NCBI GenBank assembly: GCA_964508185.1
Contig: CAZDSS010000048.1
Coordinates: forward strand, 1 to 19,431
Length of the DNA: 19,431 nucleotides
From: CAZDSS01 sp964508185
GTDB lineage: Bacteria; Pseudomonadota; Alphaproteobacteria; Sphingomonadales; Govanellaceae
Direction: 5' to 3'
Position numbers and translations under genes: made by a program. The notes below the pieces were generated by a model that did no database searches, was not told the origin of the DNA, and saw only the letters and a list, made by a program, of their open reading frames with translations. This document shows positions 5,857 through 13,858 of the stretch, in pieces (the first letter of the stretch is position 1; every line of letters starts with the position of its first letter).

Positions 5857-7242
5857 ATGAGCAGTGCGTCTATGGACGGTGCAGGCCGTCTGGACTTTCT
5901 CGAAATTGATGCTGATACGGTCGCCCTGCTGCGGGAGTTTCGCGAGCACCTTGTTCCCGCGCTTCCCGGCATCGTCGACCAGTTCTACGACAAGCTGCGG
6001 ACCGCGCCCGAGCTGCGCCCCCTGCTCGGCACCGACGAGACGGTGAAGCGCCTGAAGCTCAGCCAGATCGGGCACTGGAAACATCTGTTCAACGCCCAGT
6101 TCGACGAAGCCTATTTCCGCCGGGCCAAGGCCATCGGCGAGGCCCATCACCGGGTCAATCTGAGCCCGCGCTGGTATATTGCAGCCTATGCTCTCATGCT
6201 GAATCATATCGTCGGCGTGATCGAGCAGGTCTATGGCAACGACCCCGCCAAGACGCGCCGCGTCACGGCCGCCGTGAACAAGATCGTCCTGCTCGACATG
6301 GATCTCGCGATCTCGGTCTATATCGAGGCCATGGCCGACCGCCGCCACATGGAAATTTCGCGAATCGCCGACCGGCTTGAGGCGGACATCCAGTCCACCA
6401 TCAACGAGGTGCGCGAGCAGAGCAGCGCCGTGCTGCGCGCCACCGTCGGCATGTCCAACGCCGTGCAGCGCGCCGCCGAGCGCTCGCGCCAGGTGGCGAA
6501 CGCATCCGAACAGGCTTCGGCCAATGTGCAGACCGTCGCCTCGGCCACCGAGGAAATGGCTTCCTCCGTGCGCGAGATCGGGCGCCAGGCCGACCAGTCC
6601 AAGGCCATCACCCAGCGCGCGGTGAGCGAAGCCGGCCGCACGGCGAGCGTGGTGACGAGCCTCACCAACACCGCCCAGGAAATCGGCAAGGTCCTGAAGC
6701 TCATCTCCGACATCGCGGGCCAGACCAATCTTCTCGCGCTGAACGCCACCATCGAGGCGGCGCGCGCGGGTGACGCCGGCCGCGGCTTCGCGGTGGTCGC
6801 GTCCGAAGTGAAGTCGCTTGCGAACGAAACCGCCAAGGCGACGGACGAGATCCGCAACCAGATCGGCAACATCCAGGCCGCGGCGACCGAGACGGTCAAC
6901 GCCATCGGCTCCATCCGCGAGGTGATCGAGGAAGTGCAGTCGATCGCCATCGGCATCGCCGATGCGGTGAGCGAGCAGTCCGCCGCCACCAGCGAGATCA
7001 GCCGCAGCATTCACGAGGTGGCGACGGGCACCCGCGACGTCTTCACCAACATTTCGGAAGTGGCCCAGGATACGAGCGAGGTAGACGATCTCGCGGCCGA
7101 CGTGCGGCGCTCGTCCCAGCAGGCGGAAGCCGCGACCATCGCCCTTCAGGAGCGCGTCGCCCGCGTTCTCGAGGAAATCCGCGGCCTCCGCGCGGCCGAA
7201 ATGGTGGACACGGGGACGGAGCGCAAGACCGCGGGCCTCTGA
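5857..7242 (+). CDS. Globin-coupled methyl-accepting chemotaxis protein (HemAT-like)
   Basis: This 461-aa soluble chemoreceptor has no membrane segment. Residues about 12-165 form a protoglobin sensor domain. QIGHWKHLF (70-78) and IGEAHHRVNLSPRWYIAAY (93-111) match the globin-coupled sensor pattern, with H97 the likely proximal haem ligand. A helical linker (165-240) joins the MCP signalling domain, whose tip ISDIAGQTNLLALNATIEAA and RAGDAGRGFAVVASEVKSLA (283-323) contacts CheA/CheW. Family members such as HemAT sense oxygen through haem and drive aerotaxis; the ligand here is inferred. No C-terminal CheR/CheB pentapeptide is seen. The ATG at 5857 has AGGAG 8 nt upstream. No che gene is nearby, so it must signal to an array encoded elsewhere. 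A strong terminator follows the stop. Confidence 0.93.
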   Translation: MSSASMDGAGRLDFLEIDADTVALLREFREHLVPALPGIVDQFYDKLRTAPELRPLLGTDETVKRLKLSQIGHWKHLFNAQFDEAYFRRAKAIGEAHHRVNLSPRWYIAAYALMLNHIVGVIEQVYGNDPAKTRRVTAAVNKIVLLDMDLAISVYIEAMADRRHMEISRIADRLEADIQSTINEVREQSSAVLRATVGMSNAVQRAAERSRQVANASEQASANVQTVASATEEMASSVREIGRQADQSKAITQRAVSEAGRTASVVTSLTNTAQEIGKVLKLISDIAGQTNLLALNATIEAARAGDAGRGFAVVASEVKSLANETAKATDEIRNQIGNIQAAATETVNAIGSIREVIEEVQSIAIGIADAVSEQSAATSEISRSIHEVATGTRDVFTNISEVAQDTSEVDDLAADVRRSSQQAEAATIALQERVARVLEEIRGLRAAEMVDTGTERKTAGL

Positions 7243-7263
7243 GGCCCACGCCCCGTTCACAGG

Positions 7264-7300
7264 AAAAACGGCGCCGCCCCCAAGGGGACGGCGCCGTTTT
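7264..7300. terminator. Bidirectional intrinsic terminator
   Basis: AAAACGGCGCCG (7265-7276) pairs perfectly with CGGCGCCGTTTT (7289-7300). A nested CCCC/GGGG pair extends the stem. T-runs flank it on both strands. It lies 22 nt after the chemoreceptor stop and 19 nt after the stop of the minus-strand small membrane protein, so it ends both convergent transcripts. Confidence 0.9.
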
Positions 7301-7318
7301 CTTGTCCTGTGTTGCCCG

Positions 7319-7522
7319 TCAGTGGCGGCTTCTCGCGCTCTGCCGCAGGACCACGAGCGCGACGCCGGACGCCCCGATGGCAGCCGCAAGGCTCGCGCCG
7401 AACCACAGAAGCTGGTCCGTGAAGGCATCGGCGGTAAGCCGCGCCACGAGGAACGCCGCAAGAAAGGCGACGGCGAAGGACAGCGCCAGTTGCTGGAATG
7501 AAGTTGAGCGAATTCCGGACAT
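7319..7522 (-). CDS. Small two-helix membrane protein, function unknown
   Basis: This 67-aa inner-membrane protein has two hydrophobic helices, LALSFAVAFLAAFLVARL (12-29) and LLWFGASLAAAIGASGVALV (38-57). They are joined by a short polar turn containing TADAFTDQ, and a basic tail (RQSARSRH) suggests that both ends face the cytoplasm. It shows no catalytic motif and I do not recognise a family. The ATG at 7522 has GAGG 6 nt upstream and the gene ends at a strong terminator, so expression is likely. It stands alone between the chemoreceptor and the TetR gene. A role in the envelope, or as an accessory to a larger membrane protein, is only a guess. Confidence 0.65.
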   Translation of the reverse strand: MSGIRSTSFQQLALSFAVAFLAAFLVARLTADAFTDQLLWFGASLAAAIGASGVALVVLRQSARSRH

Positions 7523-7716
7523 GTACGGCCTCGACGATTTTCTCGTTCTGCAGCCCGCGGGCTGCGGCTAAAAACACGGTCTGGCCCCCAGACATCCATG
7601 ACCATCCCATATCTAAAGGGCTAGTATGTCCGGGCCATGTCGAAAAAATGACTTTATCATGGCCGCCGGCTCACCTGCCGCAGGCCGCGGGCCCTCCATA
7701 TCGGAAAGCGTCGGCC

Positions 7717-8391
7717 CTAGGCGGAAGTTCCCCGCCCGGCGGCAAGAAAGCCGGCCTTGGCAAAGGCGATCATGCGGGAGATCACCTCGTCCGCGCGGGA
7801 TATGTCGCACGCGCCTCGCGAGATGGTATTCAATCGCTGCAGATGAGTAAAGGTATAATGCATAGTGCCTAGCGCAAAATGCATAGCCCAGTAGAGTTCG
7901 GGCTCCGGCGCATCAGGCAGCGCGCGCTTGAGCGCCGGGATGAAGCGGCGGAGATGCTCCACATCCTGGTAGAACAGCGCCTTCAGCTCCGGCTCGTCCT
8001 CCATCTGGCAGCGGGCGAGGAACTGGATGAAGACCGCAAGCCCCCGCTCCGGCTGGAACAGCCAGCGCACGGGCGGCGCGAGCAGGGCTTCGAGCACGCC
8101 TTCGAGCGGCAGCGGCCCTTCGGGCCCGTGCCGGGCGATGAGCGCCTGCAGCATGCCGAGGCGCTCGCGGTTGAGATCGGTCGCCCGGCGCAGGAACACG
8201 GCCTTGAGGAGCCCCGCCTTGGAGCCGAAATAATAGTTCACCGCCGCGAGGTTGACCCCCGCCTCGGCCGTCACGTTCCGGATCGATACCGCGGCGAAGC
8301 TTTGACTTGCGAACATGCGCTCGGCCGCATCAAGAATGCGCTCGCGCACCTGGTCGCGGCGCAGCTGGGGCGCTTCTTCCACTTCCGACAT
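7717..8391 (-). CDS. TetR/AcrR family transcriptional regulator
   Basis: This 224-aa protein has an N-terminal TetR helix-turn-helix (about 14-62): RERILDAAERMFASQSFAAV, then SIRNVTAEAGVNLAAVNYYF and GSKAGLL, all classic for the family. The larger C-terminal half is a ligand-binding and dimerisation domain with few diagnostic residues, of the AcrR-like kind with LFQPERGLAVFIQFLARCQM near its centre. It is divergently transcribed from the RND adaptor and pump genes 294 bp away, so it probably represses them and itself until it binds a pump substrate. The ATG at 8391 is the first methionine before the HTH; the preceding AAAAGA is a poor ribosome-binding site. Palindromes just upstream are candidate operators. 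Confidence 0.92.
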   Translation of the reverse strand: MSEVEEAPQLRRDQVRERILDAAERMFASQSFAAVSIRNVTAEAGVNLAAVNYYFGSKAGLLKAVFLRRATDLNRERLGMLQALIARHGPEGPLPLEGVLEALLAPPVRWLFQPERGLAVFIQFLARCQMEDEPELKALFYQDVEHLRRFIPALKRALPDAPEPELYWAMHFALGTMHYTFTHLQRLNTISRGACDISRADEVISRMIAFAKAGFLAAGRGTSA

Positions 8392-8397
8392 TCTTTT

Positions 8398-8437
8398 CAA
8401 ACCGACGTTTGATACATTGTTGCACAAAATGCGCATT
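8398..8437. promoter_or_regulatory. Candidate operators of the TetR regulator
   Basis: Three inverted repeats crowd the region just before the TetR start. They are CAAAC-CGAC-GTTTG (8398-8411, perfect), TGCACA-AAA-TGCGCA (8421-8435, one mismatch) and AATGCGCATT (8428-8437, perfect). TetR proteins bind palindromes of this size in divergent promoters. Which, if any, is the operator cannot be decided from one copy. The rest of the 294-bp spacer up to 8685 shows no convincing promoter. Confidence 0.45.
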
Positions 8438-8685
8438 CGGGCGTCCCAAAGCAAATATTTTATGCTGAAGGGCGCGGACCAAGTCAGGTCAAATCGCCGG
8501 AATCCCTCCATTTCTATCCGAACCGAGGGGGAAAACAGGCCCCTTTCGGGGTCGATCACGCAACTGGACCTGTCCCGCAAAGGGGTTTACAAGCGACGTG
8601 CGGAATTGCCGGCTAGCGAAAATGGGAGGCGCCACCACGGCGATGATGCCGGCCCGAACAACGGCGCCGTTCGGATGGGGAACCT

Positions 8686-9798
8686 ATGGCGGATGCCAAA
8701 ACCATGATAGCGACGCGCAAGTCATACATTCTCGCGGGAGCCATTCTGCTGCTGGTCGTGCTGTGGCTGGCCTCGGGCGCCTTCAGGAGCGATTCGGGAT
8801 CCGGCACGGACGCCGCCGCGGCGACGGACGCCGCCCTCATGTCGGTGCGCGTGCGCGACCTCGCGCCGGAGCCCTATGCCGCCGACCTCGTGGTCAAGGG
8901 CCGGACGGAAGCCGTGCGCCGGGTGGAGCTCAAGGCCCAGATCGACGGCTTCGTGGCGCGACTGCCCGTGGAAAAGGGCGCGCGGGTCAAAAAGGACGAC
9001 GTCATCTGCGAACTCGCCGTCGAGGACCGCGCCGCCCGCCTTGCCGAGGCGGAGGCCCTTGCCGCCCAGCGCGCGCTGGAGCTCAACGCGGCCAGGGAGC
9101 TTGCCGCCAAGGGCCATCGCGCCCCCACTCAGGTCGCCGCCGCGCAGGCGCAGCATGACGCGGCGATCGCCCAGGTCGAGCAGATGAAGACCATCCTGTC
9201 GCAGACCAGGGTGCGCGCCCCCTTCGACGGCATCGTGGACGAGCGGCAGGTGGAAATCGGCGCCTATCTTCTGAAGGGCGGGACCTGCGCCACAATCCTC
9301 GATATCGACCCTTATCTCGTGATCGGCGCGGTGTCGGAACGGGACGTGGGCCGGATCAAGGTGGGCCAGCGCGGCCGCGCGCGGCTTGTGGACGGGACCG
9401 AGGTCGAGGGCCGCATCCGCTATGTGGCCGCCGCCGCCGAGCCCGAGACCCGCACCTTCCGCGTGGAGCTTGAGGTGCCGAACCCCGAGAACCGCCTGCG
9501 CCACGGCGTGACGGCGGAAATCCGCCTGCCGCTCGGCGCCCGCCCCGCCCATCGCGTGCCGCGGTCGGCCCTGGTGCTGGACGATTCCGGCCGCATCGGC
9601 GTGCGCGTGGTGGAGGAGCCGGGCATCGTCCGCTTCCTTCCCGTCGAGATCCTGGGCGACGACCCGACCGGGCTCTGGGTCGGCGGCATCGAGGGCACGA
9701 TCCGTCTCATCACCGCCGGGCAGCAATTCGTCTCCGAGGGCCAGCGGGTCGAGGTCCATGACGAAGGCGGCGCGGCGAGCGAGCGGGATCCCGCATGA
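8686..9798 (+). CDS. RND efflux system periplasmic adaptor (membrane fusion protein)
   Basis: This 370-aa adaptor is anchored by one N-terminal membrane helix (residues 13-31, YILAGAILLLVVLWLAS) with no lipobox. The periplasmic part follows the HlyD/AcrA plan. The first half-lipoyl segment includes LKAQIDGFVARLPVEKGARV (near 77-96). An alpha-hairpin of about 105-170 is Ala/Glu/Gln-rich and comparatively short. The second half-lipoyl segment is RVRAPFDGIVDERQVEIGAY. Beta-barrel and membrane-proximal domains come last. It would bridge the RND pump to an outer membrane channel such as TolC. The ATG at 8686 has GGGGA 4 nt upstream. Its stop codon overlaps the start of the pump gene by 4 nt (ATGA), showing translational coupling. 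Substrates are unknown. Confidence 0.93.
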   Translation: MADAKTMIATRKSYILAGAILLLVVLWLASGAFRSDSGSGTDAAAATDAALMSVRVRDLAPEPYAADLVVKGRTEAVRRVELKAQIDGFVARLPVEKGARVKKDDVICELAVEDRAARLAEAEALAAQRALELNAARELAAKGHRAPTQVAAAQAQHDAAIAQVEQMKTILSQTRVRAPFDGIVDERQVEIGAYLLKGGTCATILDIDPYLVIGAVSERDVGRIKVGQRGRARLVDGTEVEGRIRYVAAAAEPETRTFRVELEVPNPENRLRHGVTAEIRLPLGARPAHRVPRSALVLDDSGRIGVRVVEEPGIVRFLPVEILGDDPTGLWVGGIEGTIRLITAGQQFVSEGQRVEVHDEGGAASERDPA

Positions 9799-12700
9799 AC
9801 AGACTGATCGAGATCGCGGCGACCCACGGGCGGCTGTTCCTGACGGCCCTCGCGCTCATTTTCCTCGCGGGATTCTATGCCTATTCCACGATCCCGAAGG
9901 AAAGCAGCCCGGACGTCCCCATTCCCTACTTCTATATCAGCCTGACCCATCAGGGGATCTCGCCCGAGGATTCCGAGCGCCTCCTCATCAAGCCCATGGA
10001 GACCTTCCTCAAGGGTCTTCAGGGCCTCAAGGAGGTGAAGGGCATCGCCTATGAGGGCGGCGGCGCGCTGGTTCTCGAATTCGACGCCGGGTTCGATCCC
10101 AACCGCGCCCTCCTCGACGTGCGGGAAAAGGTGGACCAGGCCAAGTCGGAGCTGCCGGAGGAAACCGACGAGCCGGTGGTCACCGAATTCAACGCCAGCC
10201 TCTTCCCCGTGGTGACCGTCGTCCTCTACGGGGACGTGCCGGAGCGGATGATGGTGCGGCTGGCCCGCGACCTCAGGGACGAGCTTGAAAGCCTGCCCGG
10301 GGTGCTGGAGGCGGAGCTCACCGGCCACCGCGAGGAGCTGCTCGAGGCCATCGTCGATCCCGTCCTTCTCCAGTCCTATGCGGTGACCGAGCAGGAGCTC
10401 ATCAACGTGGTCCTGCGCAACAACCGGCTGGTGGCGGCGGGGTCGCTCGATACGGGCGACGGGCGCTTCGCGGTCAAGGTGCCGGGGGTGTTCGCGAGCC
10501 CCGCCGACGTCCTCGCCCTTCCCATCAAGGTCAAGGGCGACGGCGTGGTGACGCTGGGCGACCTTGGCGAGGTGCGGCAAACCTTCATCGACCCCACGAG
10601 CTTCGCCCGCATCGACGGCAAGCCGGCGGTATCCCTCACCATCCGCAAGCGCGCGGGGGCGAACATCATCGAGACCATCGACGCCGTCCGCCGCACGGTG
10701 GAGATGCGGCAGCAGACCTGGCCCGCGGGCCTGCAGGTGGAATTCCTGCAGGACCAGTCGGTCCCCATCCGCGACATGCTGCAAAGCCTGCAGAACAGCA
10801 TCGTGAGCGCCGTGCTGCTCGTCTTCGTGGTGATCGTCGCCGCCATGGGCGCGCGCTCCGCGGGCCTCGTGGGCATGGCGGTGCCCGGATCCTTCCTGCT
10901 TGCGATCCTCGTCCTCTACATGAGTGGCTACACGGTCAATCAGGTGGTGATGTTCGCCCTCATACTCGCCGTCGGCATGCTGGTGGACAGCGCCATCGTG
11001 GTGACCGAATACGCCGACCGCAAGCTGGTCGAAGGCATGAAGCCGCTTGAATCCTACGTGATGGCGGCGCAGCGCATGGCCTGGCCCATCATCGCCTCCA
11101 CGGCGACGACCCTGGCTGCCTTCGTGCCGCTCCTGTTCTGGCCGGGGGTCATGGGCGGCTTCATGAAATATCTGCCGCTCACCCTCATCATGACGCTTTC
11201 GGCGTCCCTCGTCATGGCGCTCATCTTCCTCCCTACCCTGGGCGCCCGCCTGGGTCGCGCCCCGGCGCGGGCATCGGACGACGGCGCGCTCGCCCGGCTG
11301 TCCGCCGACGAGCAGGATCTCGACAGCCGGACACTGCCGGGGATTACCGGCATCTATGCCCGCCTCCTCGACCGGGCGATCAATCGCCCCTGGCGCTTCC
11401 TGCTGACCCTGCTGGGCGTCGGCGTCCTGATCTTCGTCGCCTATGGCATGAGCGGCCCCAAGGTCATCCTGTTCCCCGAGGGCGAGCCCGAATATTTCAG
11501 CCTGCAGGTCCATGCCCGCGGCAATCTTTCGATCCATGAGCGCGACGCCCTGGTGCGCGAGGTGGAGGAAGCGGTGCGCGATCTTCCCGGCGTGCACAAG
11601 CTCTATGCGAGCGTCGGCATGGGCGGCGGCTTCGGCCGCGATCAGGGGGAAGACCTCATCGGCTCGGTGATGCTGATCCTCGACAACTGGCGGCACCGCC
11701 CGCGCGCCGCCGTGCTCATCGAGGAAGCGCGCAAGCGCACCGCCGACATCCCCGGCATCAAGGTGGAGCCGCTCAAGGAAGAAATGGGGCCCGTCCAGGG
11801 CAAGAACATCGACATCGACGTCACCGCCTCCGACCCTGAGCTCATCGCGCCTGCGGTCGAAAAGCTCCGCCGCTTCATGGAAGAGGAAATGACGGGGCTC
11901 GAGGACATCGAGGATACCCGGCCGCTCCCCGGCATCGAATGGGTCATGGTGGTGGACCGCGCCGAGGCCGGACGCTACGGCGCCGACATCAGCTCGGTGG
12001 GCAGCATCGTCCAGATGGTCACCAACGGCATCAAGGTGGGGGACTACCGCCCGGCGGATTCCATCGACGAGGTGGATATCCGCGTCCGCTTCCCCGAGGA
12101 CAAGCGGCGGCTGGAGCAGCTGAACGATCTCAGGATCCAGACCCCCATGGGCAATGTGCCCCTGAGCAACTTCGTCACCCGCGAGCCGCGTCAGCGGGTC
12201 ACCACCATCGAGCGCATCGACGGCAACCGGGTGATCTCCGTCCGCGCCAACGTGGCCGAGGGCCACAACGTGTTCGAGAAGCTGCAGCAGATCCAGACCT
12301 TCCTGATGGAGAACAGCAGCGACCCCCGCGTGCGCTACATGTTCCGCGGCCAGCAGGAGGAACAGCAGAACGCGACCGCCTTCTTGAGCGAGGCCTTCTT
12401 CATCGCCCTGTTCCTGATGGCGATCATCCTGCTCGCCCAGTTCAACAGCTTCTATCAGGCGACGCTCATATTGAGCGCCGTCCTGCTGTCGCTCATCGGG
12501 GTGTTCCTCGGCATGCTGGTGACCGGCCGGGACTTTGTGCTCATCATGACCGGAGTCGGGATCATCTCGCTCGCCGGCATCGTCGTGAACAACAACATCA
12601 TCCTGATCGACACCTTCAACTATCTCCGCCGCCGCGGCCTGCCGGTGACGGAGGCGATCCTGCGCACGGGCGCGCAGCGCCTGCGCCCGGTGATGCTGAC

Positions 12701-12959
12701 GACCATCACGACCATCGTGGGGCTTCTGCCCATGTGCTTCGGCATGGACGTCAATTTCATCAATCGGGAAGTGGTGTTCGATGCGCCGAGCACGGCCTTC
12801 TGGGTGGATCTGGCGATCGCCATCGTGTTCGGCCTCGCCTTCTCGACCATGCTCACCCTGATCGCGACGCCCTGCCTGCTCGCCCTGCGCTATCGCAGGC
12901 AGGAACGCAAGGCGGCGGAGAAGGAAGCGCGGAAGCGCACCCTGAAGGCGGCGGAGTGA
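9795..12959 (+). CDS. RND family efflux pump permease
   Basis: This 1054-aa inner-membrane pump is of the AcrB/HAE-1 kind. It has a first helix at residues 13-31, a large periplasmic porter loop, a block of helices from about 335 to 480, a second large loop and a C-terminal helix block from about 860 to 1030. The family motif in helix 4 reads GMLVDSAIVVTEYA (394-407): D398 matches the first proton-relay aspartate of AcrB, but the second is serine 399. In helix 10 the sequence is GIVVNNNIILID, placing N932 where AcrB has its essential lysine. Such variants occur in other HAE-1-like pumps, so coupling probably works differently. It shares an operon with the adaptor and has no channel gene of its own. 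Drug, lipid or metabolite substrates cannot be inferred. Confidence 0.94.
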   Translation: MNRLIEIAATHGRLFLTALALIFLAGFYAYSTIPKESSPDVPIPYFYISLTHQGISPEDSERLLIKPMETFLKGLQGLKEVKGIAYEGGGALVLEFDAGFDPNRALLDVREKVDQAKSELPEETDEPVVTEFNASLFPVVTVVLYGDVPERMMVRLARDLRDELESLPGVLEAELTGHREELLEAIVDPVLLQSYAVTEQELINVVLRNNRLVAAGSLDTGDGRFAVKVPGVFASPADVLALPIKVKGDGVVTLGDLGEVRQTFIDPTSFARIDGKPAVSLTIRKRAGANIIETIDAVRRTVEMRQQTWPAGLQVEFLQDQSVPIRDMLQSLQNSIVSAVLLVFVVIVAAMGARSAGLVGMAVPGSFLLAILVLYMSGYTVNQVVMFALILAVGMLVDSAIVVTEYADRKLVEGMKPLESYVMAAQRMAWPIIASTATTLAAFVPLLFWPGVMGGFMKYLPLTLIMTLSASLVMALIFLPTLGARLGRAPARASDDGALARLSADEQDLDSRTLPGITGIYARLLDRAINRPWRFLLTLLGVGVLIFVAYGMSGPKVILFPEGEPEYFSLQVHARGNLSIHERDALVREVEEAVRDLPGVHKLYASVGMGGGFGRDQGEDLIGSVMLILDNWRHRPRAAVLIEEARKRTADIPGIKVEPLKEEMGPVQGKNIDIDVTASDPELIAPAVEKLRRFMEEEMTGLEDIEDTRPLPGIEWVMVVDRAEAGRYGADISSVGSIVQMVTNGIKVGDYRPADSIDEVDIRVRFPEDKRRLEQLNDLRIQTPMGNVPLSNFVTREPRQRVTTIERIDGNRVISVRANVAEGHNVFEKLQQIQTFLMENSSDPRVRYMFRGQQEEQQNATAFLSEAFFIALFLMAIILLAQFNSFYQATLILSAVLLSLIGVFLGMLVTGRDFVLIMTGVGIISLAGIVVNNNIILIDTFNYLRRRGLPVTEAILRTGAQRLRPVMLTTITTIVGLLPMCFGMDVNFINREVVFDAPSTAFWVDLAIAIVFGLAFSTMLTLIATPCLLALRYRRQERKAAEKEARKRTLKAAE

Positions 12960-12981
12960 CGGCCGCTCAGTGCAGCGGCCG
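12960..12981. terminator. Hairpin across the convergent ends of the RND pump and pssA genes
   Basis: CGGCCGCT (12960-12967) pairs perfectly with AGCGGCCG (12974-12981) over a 6-nt loop. It begins immediately after the pump stop codon and contains the last codons and stop of pssA. No T-run follows on either strand. It may still limit read-through between the converging transcripts, whose stops are only 7 nt apart. Confidence 0.4.
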
Positions 12982-13782
12982 CCGCGGCTCGTCCGTGTCG
13001 TCCGAATAGACCGCGTCTTCCCCCTCCCCTTCCGCGTCCGCGACAGGCGCAAGCGCTGCGCCGCGCCGGTTCATCACCACGGTCAGCGGGATCGAGAGGG
13101 CGTAGAGGAAGCAGACGATGGACACGGTCCCCCATGTCCAGACGCTGAGGGACGCGGCGAACAGCCCCACCGCCACCAGCATGGGCAGGACATAATCGCC
13201 CTTCACCCGGATCTTCTTGAGGGACAGGGTGGGCAGGCGGCTCACCATCAGGAAGGAAAGAAGCGCCATGTAGGGCGCGACCAGCGCCGGATTGCGGAAG
13301 AAATCCGTGCCGAACTGGACGGAAAGGGCGAAGGGCCAGAGCGCGAGCCCCGCCGCCATGGGCGCGGGCACGCCGGTGAAATTCTTGCTCGGCGTCTCCT
13401 CGAGCTCGCTCATCACGTTGAAGCGGGCAAGGCGCAGGGCGCAGCAGACGGCGAAGCCGAGCGCCAGCACCCAGCCGATGCCGCCGAGCCTGGACAGGGT
13501 CCAGAGATAGACGAGGACGGCAGGCGCGACGCCGAAGCTGATGACGTCGGACAATGAATCGAGCTCCGCCCCGAAGCGGGACGCGCCCTTCATCATGCGC
13601 GCGACGCGGCCGTCCAGCATGTCGAAGATCCCGGCGATGATGATGGCGCCCGCGGCCATCTCCCACCGCCCGGCAAGCGCGAACTTGATGGAGGTCATGC
13701 CGGCGCAGAGGGCGAGCACGGTCACCGCATTGGGCACGAGGCTGCGCGCGGGCAGAAACTGAAGACGACGACGCTCTCTCAT
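12967..13782 (-). CDS. pssA: CDP-diacylglycerol--serine O-phosphatidyltransferase
   Basis: This 271-aa integral membrane enzyme joins serine to CDP-diacylglycerol to make phosphatidylserine, the precursor of phosphatidylethanolamine. The CDP-alcohol phosphotransferase signature D-x2-DG-x2-AR-x8-G-x3-D-x3-D is complete, running from D54 to D79 (DMLDGRVARMM, then GAELDSLSD). About eight hydrophobic segments follow, and the acidic tail (AEGEGEDAVYSDDTDEP) is probably cytoplasmic. This is the membrane-embedded type II enzyme, not the phospholipase D-like one of E. coli. The ATG at 13782 has AGAGG 5 nt upstream. It lies 76 nt after psd on the same strand, the usual psd-pssA operon. A perfect short hairpin (13837-13852) sits in that gap. 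Confidence 0.95.
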   Translation of the reverse strand: MRERRRLQFLPARSLVPNAVTVLALCAGMTSIKFALAGRWEMAAGAIIIAGIFDMLDGRVARMMKGASRFGAELDSLSDVISFGVAPAVLVYLWTLSRLGGIGWVLALGFAVCCALRLARFNVMSELEETPSKNFTGVPAPMAAGLALWPFALSVQFGTDFFRNPALVAPYMALLSFLMVSRLPTLSLKKIRVKGDYVLPMLVAVGLFAASLSVWTWGTVSIVCFLYALSIPLTVVMNRRGAALAPVADAEGEGEDAVYSDDTDEPRRPLH

Positions 13783-13858
13783 AGGAACCTCTCACGGCCC
13801 CGCCGCAAGGGGCGGCCAGGGGCCCACAGGTTGACGGCCGCAGGTCTGCGGCGGCCGC

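Noticed and set aside
9420..13052. Very long minus-strand open frame (over 1200 codons) antisense to the RND adaptor and pump genes
   Set aside because: It is a shadow frame produced by high-GC codon bias. The translation is rich in His, Asp, Gly and Arg with no recognisable domain, whereas the plus strand encodes clear RND proteins.
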